Shown piece after piece: positions 52,799 through 60,659 of a stretch of DNA of 64,000 bases (position 1 is its first letter; each line of letters starts with the position of its first letter). Position numbers and translations under genes: made by a program. The notes below the pieces were generated by a model. That model was not told where the DNA came from. It made no database searches and worked only from the letters and a program-made list of their open reading frames with translations. Source of the DNA: Bacillus_BD oryzisoli_A. GTDB lineage: Bacteria > Bacillota > Bacilli > Bacillales > Cytobacillaceae. Location: contig NZ_JBHZRC010000008.1 of the NCBI RefSeq assembly GCF_043641075.1, forward strand, positions 124,001 through 188,000, given 5' to 3'.

Positions 52799-53017
52799 TT
52801 ACACGATTTCGTAATCGGTTACGTTATGCTCCACAATACGTGCTTCCTTCACGCTGACAAAGCTTTGAGTTTCACTGCCGAAAATATTGGCCGCAATAAT
52901 CAAATCCATCACCTGTTTTACAGCGATCTTATCCACCGGCTCTTTCGGATAATCAACCGTCAGCTTAGCCGTTTTACCTACACTATTAATAAAGTGCAAT
53001 TCGAGTGTTTTTGCCAT
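52799..53017 (-). CDS. DUF2922 family protein
   Basis: The 72-residue product has the DUF2922 layout: KTLELHFINSVGKTAKLTVD, a helix with IAVKQVMDLIIAANIF, and a final strand VKEARIVEHNVTDYEIV. ATG 53017 lies nine bases after GGAGAGG; an in-frame ATG at 53026 is less well placed. It is transcribed with the DUF1659 gene, with which it shares size and possibly fold. Function is unknown. Confidence 0.87.
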   Translation of the reverse strand: MAKTLELHFINSVGKTAKLTVDYPKEPVDKIAVKQVMDLIIAANIFGSETQSFVSVKEARIVEHNVTDYEIV

Positions 53018-53051
53018 TTCTGTCATCCTCTCCTATTCTTGTCGCTCTTGC

Positions 53052-53270
53052 TTAGCCAAGTACTTCATAAAGCTCATTCTTTTCGACGGTTGCTAGCGGG
53101 TGAATGGACAGAGAAGCTAGAGCTTGTCCCACCTGGTACAGCTGATCCGGAGTAGCTGTCTCAACTACACCACCATACGTCTTCGTCTTAAAAATCGGTT
53201 TCCCATCTGCACTACTCCCTGTCTCGTAAGTCAACCGCAGCTTAAACGCCTTTGCAAATGTCTGTGCCAT
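53052..53270 (-). CDS. DUF1659 family protein
   Basis: A 72-residue product: FAKAFKLRLTYETGSSADGK, PIFKTKTYGGVVETATPDQL and QVGQALASLSIHPLATVEKN, typical of DUF1659. The start codon lies nine bases after GGAGAGG, as for DUF2922, which suggests matched expression. It stands 34 bases upstream of DUF2922 on the same strand. In other Bacillus genomes this pair sits by YvrJ and a sigma factor, as here. Function is unknown. Confidence 0.87.
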   Translation of the reverse strand: MAQTFAKAFKLRLTYETGSSADGKPIFKTKTYGGVVETATPDQLYQVGQALASLSIHPLATVEKNELYEVLG

Positions 53271-53351
53271 CTTCATCATCCTCTCCTTTCATGCTTGTTA
53301 TATAGAAAAAGAGGCAAAAAGTGTCCTATGAATTTTAAAAAGTTTCTCGAT

Positions 53352-53430
53352 GGAAGCGTGGGGACGGTTCTAGTGCTTCCAACCAAACGGATAGCTATAA
53401 ATCGGAAGCAGGAGAACCGTCCCTCTGCAT
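53352..53430. repeat. Two GGAAGC-type palindromic repeats
   Basis: A forward copy (53352-53380) and an inverted copy (53404-53430, right arm decayed) lie between the sigma factor gene and DUF1659. Confidence 0.8.
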
Positions 53431-53438
53431 CTAAAATT

Positions 53439-53906
53439 CTAGTTTTTGAGCAGAAGTTTCTTTAGTGCTCGTCTTTCGCAGGAGCGGACGGTTGCTAGTT
53501 TCATATGTTCCATGTCAGCTATTTCTCTGTTGGACAGGCCTTCGTAGAAGCGTTGGACGACCCATTTTTGTTCACGGTCTGTGAGATGGCGGAAGTAGCT
53601 TAGCAGTGTTTCTTTCTCTAGCAGGTCTGTTTCGCACTGTAGCAGATTCCAATATTCTTCACTTGGATAGTAGCAAAGGTCGTCGTGTTGCTTCTCTTTT
53701 TTTAACGCACACAGAATTCTGCCTTTAATAAAGCTGTAAGCATAGGTGGAGAATTTCCCTTTCTTCGCATCAAAGTTTTTGCCGGCATCCCAAAGTGCAA
53801 TTAACCCGATTTGGTAAAAGTCCTCTTGATTTTTGTAAATATGCAATGAATGGATAATAGAGTGAATCATATTCGAATGCTCGGCAGCTAGTTGTTCAAA
53901 GTCCAT
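53439..53906 (-). CDS. Sigma-70 family sigma factor (SigO/YvrI-like)
   Basis: The roughly 155-residue protein has a region 2 (MIHSIIHSLHIYKNQEDFYQ, GLIALWDAGKNFDAKKGKF, STYAYSFIKGRIL) and a region 4 helix-turn-helix (HLTDREQKWVVQRFYEGLSN, REIADMEHMKLATVRSCERR). It resembles the small sigma factors beside YvrJ/DUF2922/DUF1659. ATG 53906 follows AAAGGCG; an upstream ATG at 53957 has no site. It probably directs the three small genes downstream. No anti-sigma gene is adjacent. Confidence 0.82.
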   Translation of the reverse strand: MDFEQLAAEHSNMIHSIIHSLHIYKNQEDFYQIGLIALWDAGKNFDAKKGKFSTYAYSFIKGRILCALKKEKQHDDLCYYPSEEYWNLLQCETDLLEKETLLSYFRHLTDREQKWVVQRFYEGLSNREIADMEHMKLATVRSCERRALKKLLLKN

Positions 53907-53989
53907 GTCTGGACGCCTTTCGGAACGTGCACCATTCCTTGTATTCCCGGGTATCACTAAAATACCGCGAAACCAGATGGAGTTCGAAT

Positions 53990-54083
53990 TTCGAAAAACG
54001 CGTTTTGTGTACAGAAAATGCGTTTTTGCAGCTAGAAAATGATCATTTGGGTACAGAAAAATGCATTTTCAGCTCAAAAACGC
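53990..54083. repeat. Repeat cluster with TACAGAAAATGC units
   Basis: Three units, GTACAGAAAATGCGTTTTTG, CTAGAAAATGATCATTTGGG and GTACAGAAAAATGCATTTTC, follow one another and are framed by ACGCGTTTT and AAAAACGCG. They lie in the 53907-54705 gap upstream of the sigma factor gene, and could hold its promoter or be a decayed mobile repeat. Confidence 0.6.
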
Positions 54084-54102
54084 GAAAAAAAGAAGTATTT
54101 TA

Positions 54103-54130
54103 GGAAACGGAGGGACGGTTCTGCTGCTTC
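54103..54130. repeat. GGAAGC-type palindromic repeat
   Basis: A forward copy with a changed left arm (GGAAACGGAGGG) and GCTGCTTC right arm. Confidence 0.7.
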
Positions 54131-54198
54131 TTTTAGTTTTAGAACGGAGCAAACGTATGGGGATGATAGTCTTTTTATATTTCTCTTGTGGTAATCTT

Positions 54199-54234
54199 TG
54201 AAGTACTCTATGAAGTATTCTCTGTAGTACTCTA
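54199..54234. repeat. Three-unit 12-bp tandem repeat
   Basis: TGAAGTACTCTA, TGAAGTATTCTC and TGTAGTACTCTA follow directly, with two or three differences each. On the minus strand the unit would read EYF/EYY in a doubtful ORF. Confidence 0.65.
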
Positions 54235-54423
54235 TGGTATTGCTTTGTTCCGAATGGCCGCTTCTATAGACCATTCTAAGTAAATAGTTGGTTCATTTTG
54301 ACTAGTAGAGGGCAGCGAGGTGAACAGTTCATTGAGTCATTAGGCAATAGTCAATAACGTAATTTGAGCTAACTATGATGATCTTTAGTTCCCTTAGGAA
54401 AGCAATGTGAGAAGGAAAAATGC

Positions 54424-54528
54424 TCAAAAAAAGGGTTGCTCATACAAATGAACAGCCCCAAGCATCATTGTCACGCCGCCAATTGCGTTACGCCAACTAT
54501 GCTTAACAATGTGGGTGAGAAGCCTCAA
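54424..54528 (-). CDS. Possible small membrane protein (34 aa)
   Basis: A minus-strand TTG, six bases after AAGAAGGG, encodes MRLLTHIVKHSWRNAIGGVT and a hydrophobic MMLGAVHLYEQPFF end. The 3' end of the frame overlaps a hairpin with a T-run on the same strand (54426-54459), which supports transcription in this direction. No family is known to me. It could also be a small RNA with a chance ORF. Confidence 0.4.
   Translation of the reverse strand: MRLLTHIVKHSWRNAIGGVTMMLGAVHLYEQPFF
54426..54459 (-). terminator. Minus-strand terminator hairpin
   Basis: On the minus strand GGGGCTGTTCAT pairs with ATGAGCAACCC and is followed by seven T residues. Confidence 0.65.
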
Positions 54529-54595
54529 CCCACACCCTTCTTCTTAAGGTTAATGTATGAAATGCGTTTCATAGCAAGAAAAAAGTTATTAAAAA

Positions 54596-54626
54596 GGAAG
54601 CAGGAGAACCGTCCCCTGCATTTTTT
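54596..54626. repeat. GGAAGC-type palindromic repeat
   Basis: An inverted copy ending in CCTGCATTTTTT, just upstream of the alpha-glucosidase operator. Confidence 0.75.
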
Positions 54627-54638
54627 CTAGAATTTTGA

Positions 54639-54652
54639 TGCAAACGGTTGCA
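54639..54652. promoter_or_regulatory. LacI-type operator 1 of the alpha-glucoside operon
   Basis: TGCAAACGGTTGCA is a near-perfect palindrome with the central CG of LacI-family sites. It overlaps the -35 box of the promoter for the 54706 gene. A twin site is at 56393. The likely binder is the LacI protein at 59471. Confidence 0.75.
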
Positions 54653-54676
54653 CAAAATTTTTCATTTTGATATAGT
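54648..54676 (+). promoter_or_regulatory. Sigma-A-type promoter of the alpha-glucoside operon
   Basis: TTGCAC (54648-54653), a 17-base spacer and TATAGT (54671-54676). The operator covers the -35 box. Confidence 0.75.
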
Positions 54677-54705
54677 AGTACCATAAGAAAGAGGAGGACG
54701 ACATC

Positions 54706-56376
54706 ATGAAGAGGATATGGTGGAAGGAAGCGGTGGCGTATCAAGTTTACCCACGCAGCTTTATGGATTCAAATGGTGACGGAATCGGCGATATTCAAGG
54801 AATCATTTCCAAACTGGATTATTTAAAGGACTTAGGAATTGATGTGATTTGGATTAGTCCAATTTATTCTTCGCCTAATGATGATAACGGTTACGATATT
54901 AGTGATTATAAAGGAATCATGGAAGATTTCGGCACCATGGCTGATTTTGACCAGCTTTTACAAGAGGTACATAGCCGCGACATGAAGCTGATTATGGATT
55001 TAGTGATTAACCACACCTCTGATGAACATGCATGGTTTATTGAATCTCGTTCGTCAAAGGACAATCCATACAGAGATTATTATATCTGGCACCCCGGCCA
55101 TAATGGCAAGGAACCGAATAACTGGGAATCGATCTTTGGCGGCTCGGTTTGGGAGTACGACCCACAGACAAAGGAATACTATATGCATGTATTCTCCCGC
55201 AAGCAGCCAGATTTAAACTGGGAAAATCCACAAGTTCGAAACGACTTATATGAAATGGTCAACTGGTGGATCGACAAAGGAATTGACGGATTCCGTGTTG
55301 ATGCAATTTCTCATATTAAAAAGGTTCCGGGATTTCCAGATTTACCAAACCCGAAAAACCTAAAGTATGTTCCGTCATTTGAAGGTCATATGAATCGCGA
55401 AGGAATCGAAATTTTTCTTCAGGAGCTGAAACGCGAAACCTTTGCTAAGCACGACATCATGACAGTCGGTGAAGCGAATGGTGTCAAAGCCAATCAGGCG
55501 GAGGAATGGGTCGGTGAGGAAAACGGTGTCTTTAATATGATTTTCCAATTCGAGCATTTAGACCTTTGGGGAAAAAGTGTAACTGGCGGTATTGATCTTC
55601 CGGTTTTAAAAGAAACCTTCCATAACTGGCAGACAGAGCTTAATGGAAAGGGTTGGAATGCATTATTCCTGGAAAACCACGATCAACCTCGCTCGGTTTC
55701 AACATGGGGTGACGCAGAAAACTTCTGGGATGTATCTGCTAAATGCCTTGCAACCATGTACTTTCTCATGCAGGGGACACCATTTATTTACCAGGGTCAA
55801 GAAATTGGCATGACCAACGTTCAGTATTCTTCCATCAATGATTATAATGATGTGGCGATTAAAAATCTCTACCACAACGGCATCAAGGATGGTCAGACGC
55901 ATGAGGAATTGATGGAGATCATTTGGAAAAACGGCCGTGATAATTCACGAACTCCGATGCAATGGACTGACGGAAAGAATGCAGGCTTTACAACAGGCCA
56001 GCCGTGGTTAAAGGTAAATCCAAACTTTACAGAAATCAATGTTGAAAAAGCGATAAACGAAAAAGACTCGATTTATCATTACTACAAAACGCTGATTCAA
56101 TTACGAAAAGACCATCCGACATTTGTTTACGGACAGTTTGAGCTTGTACTACCTGAGCATGAGCATATTTTTGCTTACAAGAGAACATTAGAAAGTGAAA
56201 CCTATCTAATTATCACCAACCTTTTTGCAAACGAAACCGAGTACCAACTTCCGCACGCTCAATGGAAAAATAAAAACGCGGAAATGCTAATCAGTAATTA
56301 TCCAATAGATTCAAAGGTGGATTTTCACAACGGCAGCTTAAAGCCTTTTGAAGCAAGAGTGTATCGAATAAACTAA
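54706..56376 (+). CDS. malL: Alpha-glucosidase / oligo-1,6-glucosidase (GH13)
   Basis: A 556-residue GH13 enzyme: WWKEAVAYQVYPRSFMDSNG at the start, LVINHTSDEH, GFRVDAISHIKK (nucleophile Asp), TVGEANGVK (acid/base Glu) and LENHDQPRSVS (third Asp). It splits alpha-1,6 or alpha-1,4 bonds of short glucosides, here probably 6-phosphate-free products or imported sugars in the cytosol. The ATG follows AAGAGGAGG. It is first in the PTS operon and is controlled by operator 1. Symbol is given for the MalL-type family; exact substrate is unproven. Confidence 0.92.
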   Translation: MKRIWWKEAVAYQVYPRSFMDSNGDGIGDIQGIISKLDYLKDLGIDVIWISPIYSSPNDDNGYDISDYKGIMEDFGTMADFDQLLQEVHSRDMKLIMDLVINHTSDEHAWFIESRSSKDNPYRDYYIWHPGHNGKEPNNWESIFGGSVWEYDPQTKEYYMHVFSRKQPDLNWENPQVRNDLYEMVNWWIDKGIDGFRVDAISHIKKVPGFPDLPNPKNLKYVPSFEGHMNREGIEIFLQELKRETFAKHDIMTVGEANGVKANQAEEWVGEENGVFNMIFQFEHLDLWGKSVTGGIDLPVLKETFHNWQTELNGKGWNALFLENHDQPRSVSTWGDAENFWDVSAKCLATMYFLMQGTPFIYQGQEIGMTNVQYSSINDYNDVAIKNLYHNGIKDGQTHEELMEIIWKNGRDNSRTPMQWTDGKNAGFTTGQPWLKVNPNFTEINVEKAINEKDSIYHYYKTLIQLRKDHPTFVYGQFELVLPEHEHIFAYKRTLESETYLIITNLFANETEYQLPHAQWKNKNAEMLISNYPIDSKVDFHNGSLKPFEARVYRIN

Positions 56377-56392
56377 TTTTTTTAGCAAATAA

Positions 56393-56406
56393 TGCAAACG
56401 ATTGCA
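56393..56406. promoter_or_regulatory. LacI-type operator 2, between alpha-glucosidase and PTS genes
   Basis: TGCAAACGATTGCA differs from operator 1 at one base. It suggests a second controlled start or a DNA-looping site. Confidence 0.7.
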
Positions 56407-56442
56407 CATAAAAAGTTCTAAATGATGAAGGGACTGGAGAAA

Positions 56443-58083
56443 ATGAAACTTAAATCCTTTGATTTTTGGCAAAAGTTCGGAAAGGCTTTGCTTGTTGTTG
56501 TAGCCGTTATGCCAGCAGCAGGTATCATGATTTCCCTCGGCAAGCTAGTGGGGATGCTTGGCGTTGACATTGCTGTCATTAAAACGATTGCCTTAGTGAT
56601 GGAGGAAATCGGCTGGGGTATTATTGGGAATCTTCATGTATTGTTCGCCGTTGCGATCGGCGGCTCGTGGGCGAAAGAGCGTGCCGGCGGTGCATTTGCT
56701 GCCTTAATCGCTTTTATCCTAATCAATCGAATCACAGGTGCCATCTTTGGCGTCAATGGTGCCATGTTAGGGGATCCTGAAGCAACGGTTTCCTCCCTGT
56801 TCGGCAGTGAACTAATTGTTAGCGATTACTTTGTATCGATTCTTGGTGCACCTGCCTTGAACATGGGTGTGTTTGTCGGAATCATTTCCGGATTCTTAGG
56901 TGCCAATCTATTTAATAAATACTATAATTTTGATAAGCTTCCGCAATCTCTGGCCTTTTTTAACGGAAAAAGATTTGTCCCGTTTGTAGTGATTGCCGGT
57001 TCGGTTGTAACAGCTCTTATTCTTTCAATCATCTGGCCATTTATTCAAGGCTTGTTAAATGACTTTGGCCGTTGGATTGCTTCATCTCGTGATACAGCAC
57101 CGGTTGTTGCACCATTTATTTTTGGCGCATTAGAGCGTTTATTGCTTCCGTTTGGCTTGCATCATATGCTGACAGTGCCGATGAACTATACAGAGCTCGG
57201 CGGCACCTATACAATCCTAACAGGTTCAAGTGCCGGAACAACGGTTGCAGGACAAGATCCGCTATGGCTTGCATGGATTGCTGATTTAAATAATCTGCTT
57301 GCAGCTGGTGACACTGCAGGGTATAACGCCTTATTACAGGATGTAACTCCAGCACGCTTCAAGGTTGGACAAATGATTCTTTCATGTGCATCTTTAATCG
57401 GGATTGCGATTGCGATGTACCGCAATGTGGATAGTGATAAACGTGCGAAATACAAATCTATGTTCTTTTCTGCTGGATTAGCGGTGTTTTTAACAGGTGT
57501 TACAGAGCCAATTGAATTTATGTTTATGTTTGTCGCACCGGTGCTTTATGTTGTTTATGCTATCATGACAGGATTGGCGTTTGCGGTAGTCGATTTGGTT
57601 CATATCCGAATTCATTCCTTCGGCTTTATTGAACTGTTAACAAGAACACCGATGATAGTAAAAGCGGGCTTATGGTTAGATCTCGTGTACTTTGTGGTTG
57701 CATGCCTAGTGTTCTTTGCACTAAACTTTACTGTGGCTAATTTTCTCATTAAAAAATTAAAATATGCGACACCAGGACGTTTAGGAAACTATGTGGAAGA
57801 AGAGGCTGGACAAACTGGACAAGCTGATTCGAAGGAACAGGACGGTTCACTTGCCACAGCCATTATTGGTTTATTAGGTGGGAAAGATAATATCGAAGAA
57901 GTGGATGCGTGCATGACCCGCCTTCGCGTCACAATCAAGGATGTCAATGCAGTTGCATCTGAGCAGCAATGGAAGCAGCATGGCGCGCTTGGCTTAATTA
58001 TCAAAGGGAAGGGTGTTCAAGCCATTTATGGCCCAAAGGCCGATGTCTTAAAATCCGATATTCAAGATCATATAGGGGCGTAG
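56443..58083 (+). CDS. PTS EIICB component, alpha-glucoside/maltose type
   Basis: The 547-residue protein has an EIIC domain (FGKALLVVVAVMPAAGIMIS, GITG-type IPTEPIEF equivalent TGVTEPIEFMFMFVAP) and a C-terminal EIIB domain with the phospho-Cys in VDACMTRLRV. The linker contains QTGQADSKEQDGSLATAI, part of which matches the GGAAGC-type repeat at DNA level. It imports and phosphorylates a glucoside. ATG 56443 follows GACTGGAGAAA; the frame is open from 56422. EIIA is a separate gene (58894). Confidence 0.92.
   Translation: MKLKSFDFWQKFGKALLVVVAVMPAAGIMISLGKLVGMLGVDIAVIKTIALVMEEIGWGIIGNLHVLFAVAIGGSWAKERAGGAFAALIAFILINRITGAIFGVNGAMLGDPEATVSSLFGSELIVSDYFVSILGAPALNMGVFVGIISGFLGANLFNKYYNFDKLPQSLAFFNGKRFVPFVVIAGSVVTALILSIIWPFIQGLLNDFGRWIASSRDTAPVVAPFIFGALERLLLPFGLHHMLTVPMNYTELGGTYTILTGSSAGTTVAGQDPLWLAWIADLNNLLAAGDTAGYNALLQDVTPARFKVGQMILSCASLIGIAIAMYRNVDSDKRAKYKSMFFSAGLAVFLTGVTEPIEFMFMFVAPVLYVVYAIMTGLAFAVVDLVHIRIHSFGFIELLTRTPMIVKAGLWLDLVYFVVACLVFFALNFTVANFLIKKLKYATPGRLGNYVEEEAGQTGQADSKEQDGSLATAIIGLLGGKDNIEEVDACMTRLRVTIKDVNAVASEQQWKQHGALGLIIKGKGVQAIYGPKADVLKSDIQDHIGA
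57831..57855 (+). repeat. Possible decayed GGAAGC-type repeat within the EIICB linker
   Basis: GGACGGTTCACTTGC (57840-57854) matches the repeat core GGACGGTTCTCTTGC at 14 of 15 bases, in the same reading frame as in the ferredoxin gene (DGSLA in both). Confidence 0.5.
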
Positions 58084-58086
58084 GAA

Positions 58087-58875
58087 ATGAAATTATTAAC
58101 ACTAAACTGTCACTCCTGGATCGAAGAGCATCCTATTGAAAAAATGAAGATCCTTGCTGAAACGATTAAGGAAAAATCATATGATGTGATTGCCCTGCAG
58201 GAAGTGAACCAATCCATCGATGCGGAAAGTGTCGATGGAAGGATCAAAAAAGATAACTTTGCTCTTGTGCTCCTTGAGGAATTAAAGAAGCTTGGGGTAA
58301 ATGAGTATAGTTTAGTATGGGACTTTTCCCATTTTAGCTATACAGTGTATGAAGAGGGGGTTGCTCTTTTAACAAAGCATCCCATTGTAGAAAAAAAATC
58401 GTTCTTTGTTTCCCAATCCGAGGATCCTAAGAACTGGAAGACGAGGAAAATTGCCGGCATCACCATCCGTTTTCAGGATGAATTGCTTCGTTTTTATTCC
58501 TGTCACCTTGGCTGGTGGGAGGATGAAGAGGAGCCGTTTAAGGAGCAACTAGATCAGTTATATCGAATGGCAAGCAAGGATAAAAGGTTTTTCCTGATGG
58601 GTGATTTTAATAATGCCGCCCATATTAGAGGCGAAGGCTATGATTATATACTGAGCAAAGGGCTTTATGATACGTATCAATTAGCGAAGCAGACGGATGA
58701 TGGGATTACGGTGGCTGGAAAAATCGCCGGCTGGGATGAAAACAAACATGATCTCAGGATCGACTATATTTTTTCCAGCGTACCAGTAGAGGTAAATCAA
58801 TCTTTTGTTATTTTTAACGAAAAAAATAAACCGGTTATCTCAGATCACTTTGGTGTAGAGGTGACGATCAAATAA
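58087..58875 (+). CDS. Endonuclease/exonuclease/phosphatase (EEP) family hydrolase
   Basis: The 262-residue product has EEP fold marks: LTLNCHSW, VIALQEVNQS (Mg-binding Glu), YSCHLGWW, FLMGDFNNAAH (GDFN) and ISDHFGVEV (SDH). These Mg2+ enzymes act on phosphodiesters or phosphate esters of DNA, sugars or lipids. No signal peptide is seen, so it is cytosolic. It lies three bases after the EIICB stop, so it is part of the sugar operon and may act on a phosphorylated sugar or glucoside. Confidence 0.85.
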   Translation: MKLLTLNCHSWIEEHPIEKMKILAETIKEKSYDVIALQEVNQSIDAESVDGRIKKDNFALVLLEELKKLGVNEYSLVWDFSHFSYTVYEEGVALLTKHPIVEKKSFFVSQSEDPKNWKTRKIAGITIRFQDELLRFYSCHLGWWEDEEEPFKEQLDQLYRMASKDKRFFLMGDFNNAAHIRGEGYDYILSKGLYDTYQLAKQTDDGITVAGKIAGWDENKHDLRIDYIFSSVPVEVNQSFVIFNEKNKPVISDHFGVEVTIK

Positions 58876-58893
58876 GAAAAGGGGTAGTACGAT

Positions 58894-59385
58894 ATGTTTA
58901 AATCATTATTTAAGAAAAAAATGGAACCGGAACAGGTGCAGGCACCATTAACTGGAAAAGTGGTATCGCTCGAAGAAGTCCCGGATCCCGTTTTTTCGCA
59001 AAAAATGATGGGAGACGGAGTCGCGATTATTCCTAGTGACAAGCAGGTGTATTCACCGGTCGATGGGGAGATTGTCAGTGTATTCCCAACGAAGCATGCG
59101 ATCAGCCTGCGCACGAAAGCAGGGGCAGAGCTTCTGATACATATGGGGCTAGAAACCGTTGAATTAAAGGGCGAAGGGTTTCAAATATTAGTTCAGGATG
59201 GTAGCAAGGTTTCAAAAGGCGAGCCAATTGCTGAATTTGATTTTGAAAAGGTTTCAAGCCTTGGTAAAGAAGTAATTACCCCAATCATCCTTCTAAATGG
59301 GGATCAATATAAGATCGAAAATAGACAAACAAGCACGTCCACCACAGGCGGCAAAGATATTATAATGGAACTAGTGAAGGCTTAA
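58894..59385 (+). CDS. PTS glucose-type EIIA component
   Basis: A 163-residue EIIA-Glc-like protein: VFSQKMMGDGVAIIPSDKQV, SPVDGEIVSVFPTKHAISLR and LLIHMGLETVELKGEGF, with the phospho-accepting His in IHMGLETV and a second active-site His in KHAISL. It passes phosphate from HPr to the EIICB at 56443. The ATG follows AAAAGGGG. A palindromic repeat of the CCAAGGG subtype follows at 59387. Confidence 0.92.
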   Translation: MFKSLFKKKMEPEQVQAPLTGKVVSLEEVPDPVFSQKMMGDGVAIIPSDKQVYSPVDGEIVSVFPTKHAISLRTKAGAELLIHMGLETVELKGEGFQILVQDGSKVSKGEPIAEFDFEKVSSLGKEVITPIILLNGDQYKIENRQTSTSTTGGKDIIMELVKA

Positions 59386-59386
59386 A

Positions 59387-59423
59387 GGCCAGGGGAACGG
59401 GTAGGGAGACGGGTCCCTTGGCC
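59387..59423. repeat. CCAAGGG-subtype palindromic repeat, long form
   Basis: GGCCAGGGGAACGGG pairs with a CCCGTCTCCC/GGGTCCCTTGGCC region. It is a larger copy of the 3-23 element and may end the eiia transcript. Confidence 0.55.
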
Positions 59424-59470
59424 CACCAAAAATTTTTTCTCACACGATCATTACAAAGGGGGTGTAAAGG

Positions 59471-60493
59471 GTGGTTATTACAATAAAGGATGTTGCGAAG
59501 GCAGCGAATGTTACACCATCAACCGTCTCAAGGGTTATTGCCGATAATCCGAGAATCAGTAATAAAACAAAAAAGAAGGTCCGTCAGGTGATGGAGGAGC
59601 TTGGTTACCAGCCCAATTATAAGGCGCGCAATCTGGCAAGCCGTACGACTCAAACCATTGGGCTTGTGATGCCAAACTCAACCGATAAAGTGTTTCAAAA
59701 TCCATTTTTTCCTGAAGTCATTCGCGGGATTAGCAAAATGGCCCATCTGAAGGAATATGCAATCCAGTTCTCAACAGGGGAAATGGAAGAGGAGATCTAT
59801 GACGGGGTTGTCCGAATGGTTCAGAGCGGGCGTGTGGATGGTGTGATTCTGCTTTATTCCCGCATAGATGACAAGGTAATGGCTTTTCTAGAGGAAAAGA
59901 ACTTTCCTTATACAATGATCGGAAAGCCCTCCTATGACGTGGAGAAAATTTCTCATGTTGATAATGATAATTTTAGCGCCGCAAAGGAAGTAACGGACTA
60001 CTTGCTGAAACTTGGGCATAAAAGAATTGCTTTTGTTGGGGGAAATCATTCCTTAATGGTGACAATGGACCGTCAGCGGGGATACGAGACAGCGTTAAAA
60101 GAAGCCGGGATTTCCATTTGCCAGGATTACATCGTCCACGAGGATTTCTTAATTGAAGGTGGAAAACAGGCGATTTCAGAGCTGTTGTCACGGAAGGAAA
60201 CGCCAACAGCCTTAGTGGTTGTGGACGATTTAATGGCCTTCGGGATCATTAATACATTGGAGAAAATGGGGCTTCGTGTTCCAGATGATATTTCGATTGT
60301 CAGCTTTAATAACCTACTATTATCTGAGATTTCGCAGCCTCCATTAACGACGGTGGATATTAATATTTTTGATTTGGGCTATCATGCTATGAAAAGCTTG
60401 ATCGAAAAGATTAATAACCCGGACGAACCTGCTAAAAGAATCATCGTACCTTATCGAATGACCGAGCGGAGTTCTTGTAAAAAAATACGATAA
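59471..60493 (+). CDS. LacI family transcriptional regulator of the alpha-glucoside operon
   Basis: The 340-residue product has an N-terminal LacI helix-turn-helix (TIKDVAKAANVTPSTVSRVI) followed by the periplasmic-binding-protein-like sugar domain (TIGLVMPNST, GHKRIAFVGGNH, DDISIVSFNN). The start is GTG after AAAGGGGG. The TPSTVSRVI recognition helix suits CG-centred palindromes such as TGCAAACGGTTGCA at 54639 and 56393. It most likely represses the operon until a sugar binds. Confidence 0.92.
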   Translation: MVITIKDVAKAANVTPSTVSRVIADNPRISNKTKKKVRQVMEELGYQPNYKARNLASRTTQTIGLVMPNSTDKVFQNPFFPEVIRGISKMAHLKEYAIQFSTGEMEEEIYDGVVRMVQSGRVDGVILLYSRIDDKVMAFLEEKNFPYTMIGKPSYDVEKISHVDNDNFSAAKEVTDYLLKLGHKRIAFVGGNHSLMVTMDRQRGYETALKEAGISICQDYIVHEDFLIEGGKQAISELLSRKETPTALVVVDDLMAFGIINTLEKMGLRVPDDISIVSFNNLLLSEISQPPLTTVDINIFDLGYHAMKSLIEKINNPDEPAKRIIVPYRMTERSSCKKIR

Positions 60494-60501
60494 AAAAGAT
60501 G

Positions 60502-60531
60502 GCCGCCGTACTGTATGGCGGCTTTTCTTTT
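60502..60531 (+). terminator. Terminator of the LacI gene
   Basis: GCCGCC/GGCGGC followed by TTTTCTTTT. Confidence 0.85.
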
Positions 60532-60534
60532 AGG

Positions 60535-60612
60535 ACCACGGGGAAGGACCACGGGGACGGGGCGCTGGGTCCTGAAAGTGCCAAAAGGAGCCAGAGGGTC
60601 GGGTACCCTGTT
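60535..60612. repeat. Degenerate CCAAGGG/GGGACGGG-type repeats
   Basis: GGACCACGGGGAAGGACC, ACGGGGACGGGG and GGGTCGGGTACCC follow one another; they look like worn copies of the CCAAGGG subtype. Confidence 0.45.
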
Positions 60613-60659
60613 TTACTAAAAATAGAAATTATATACTACACAGATTAAAGGGGGAATCA

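Noticed and set aside
54074..54274. 66-residue minus-strand ORF with EYF/EYY repeats
   Set aside because: It consists of the 12-bp tandem repeat and a GGAAGC-type repeat; no ribosome site or family was seen.
54639..56406. CcpA cre sites
   Set aside because: The CG-centred palindromes are similar to cre, but the third base is C rather than A/T and both lie by the genes of a linked LacI regulator, which explains them better.
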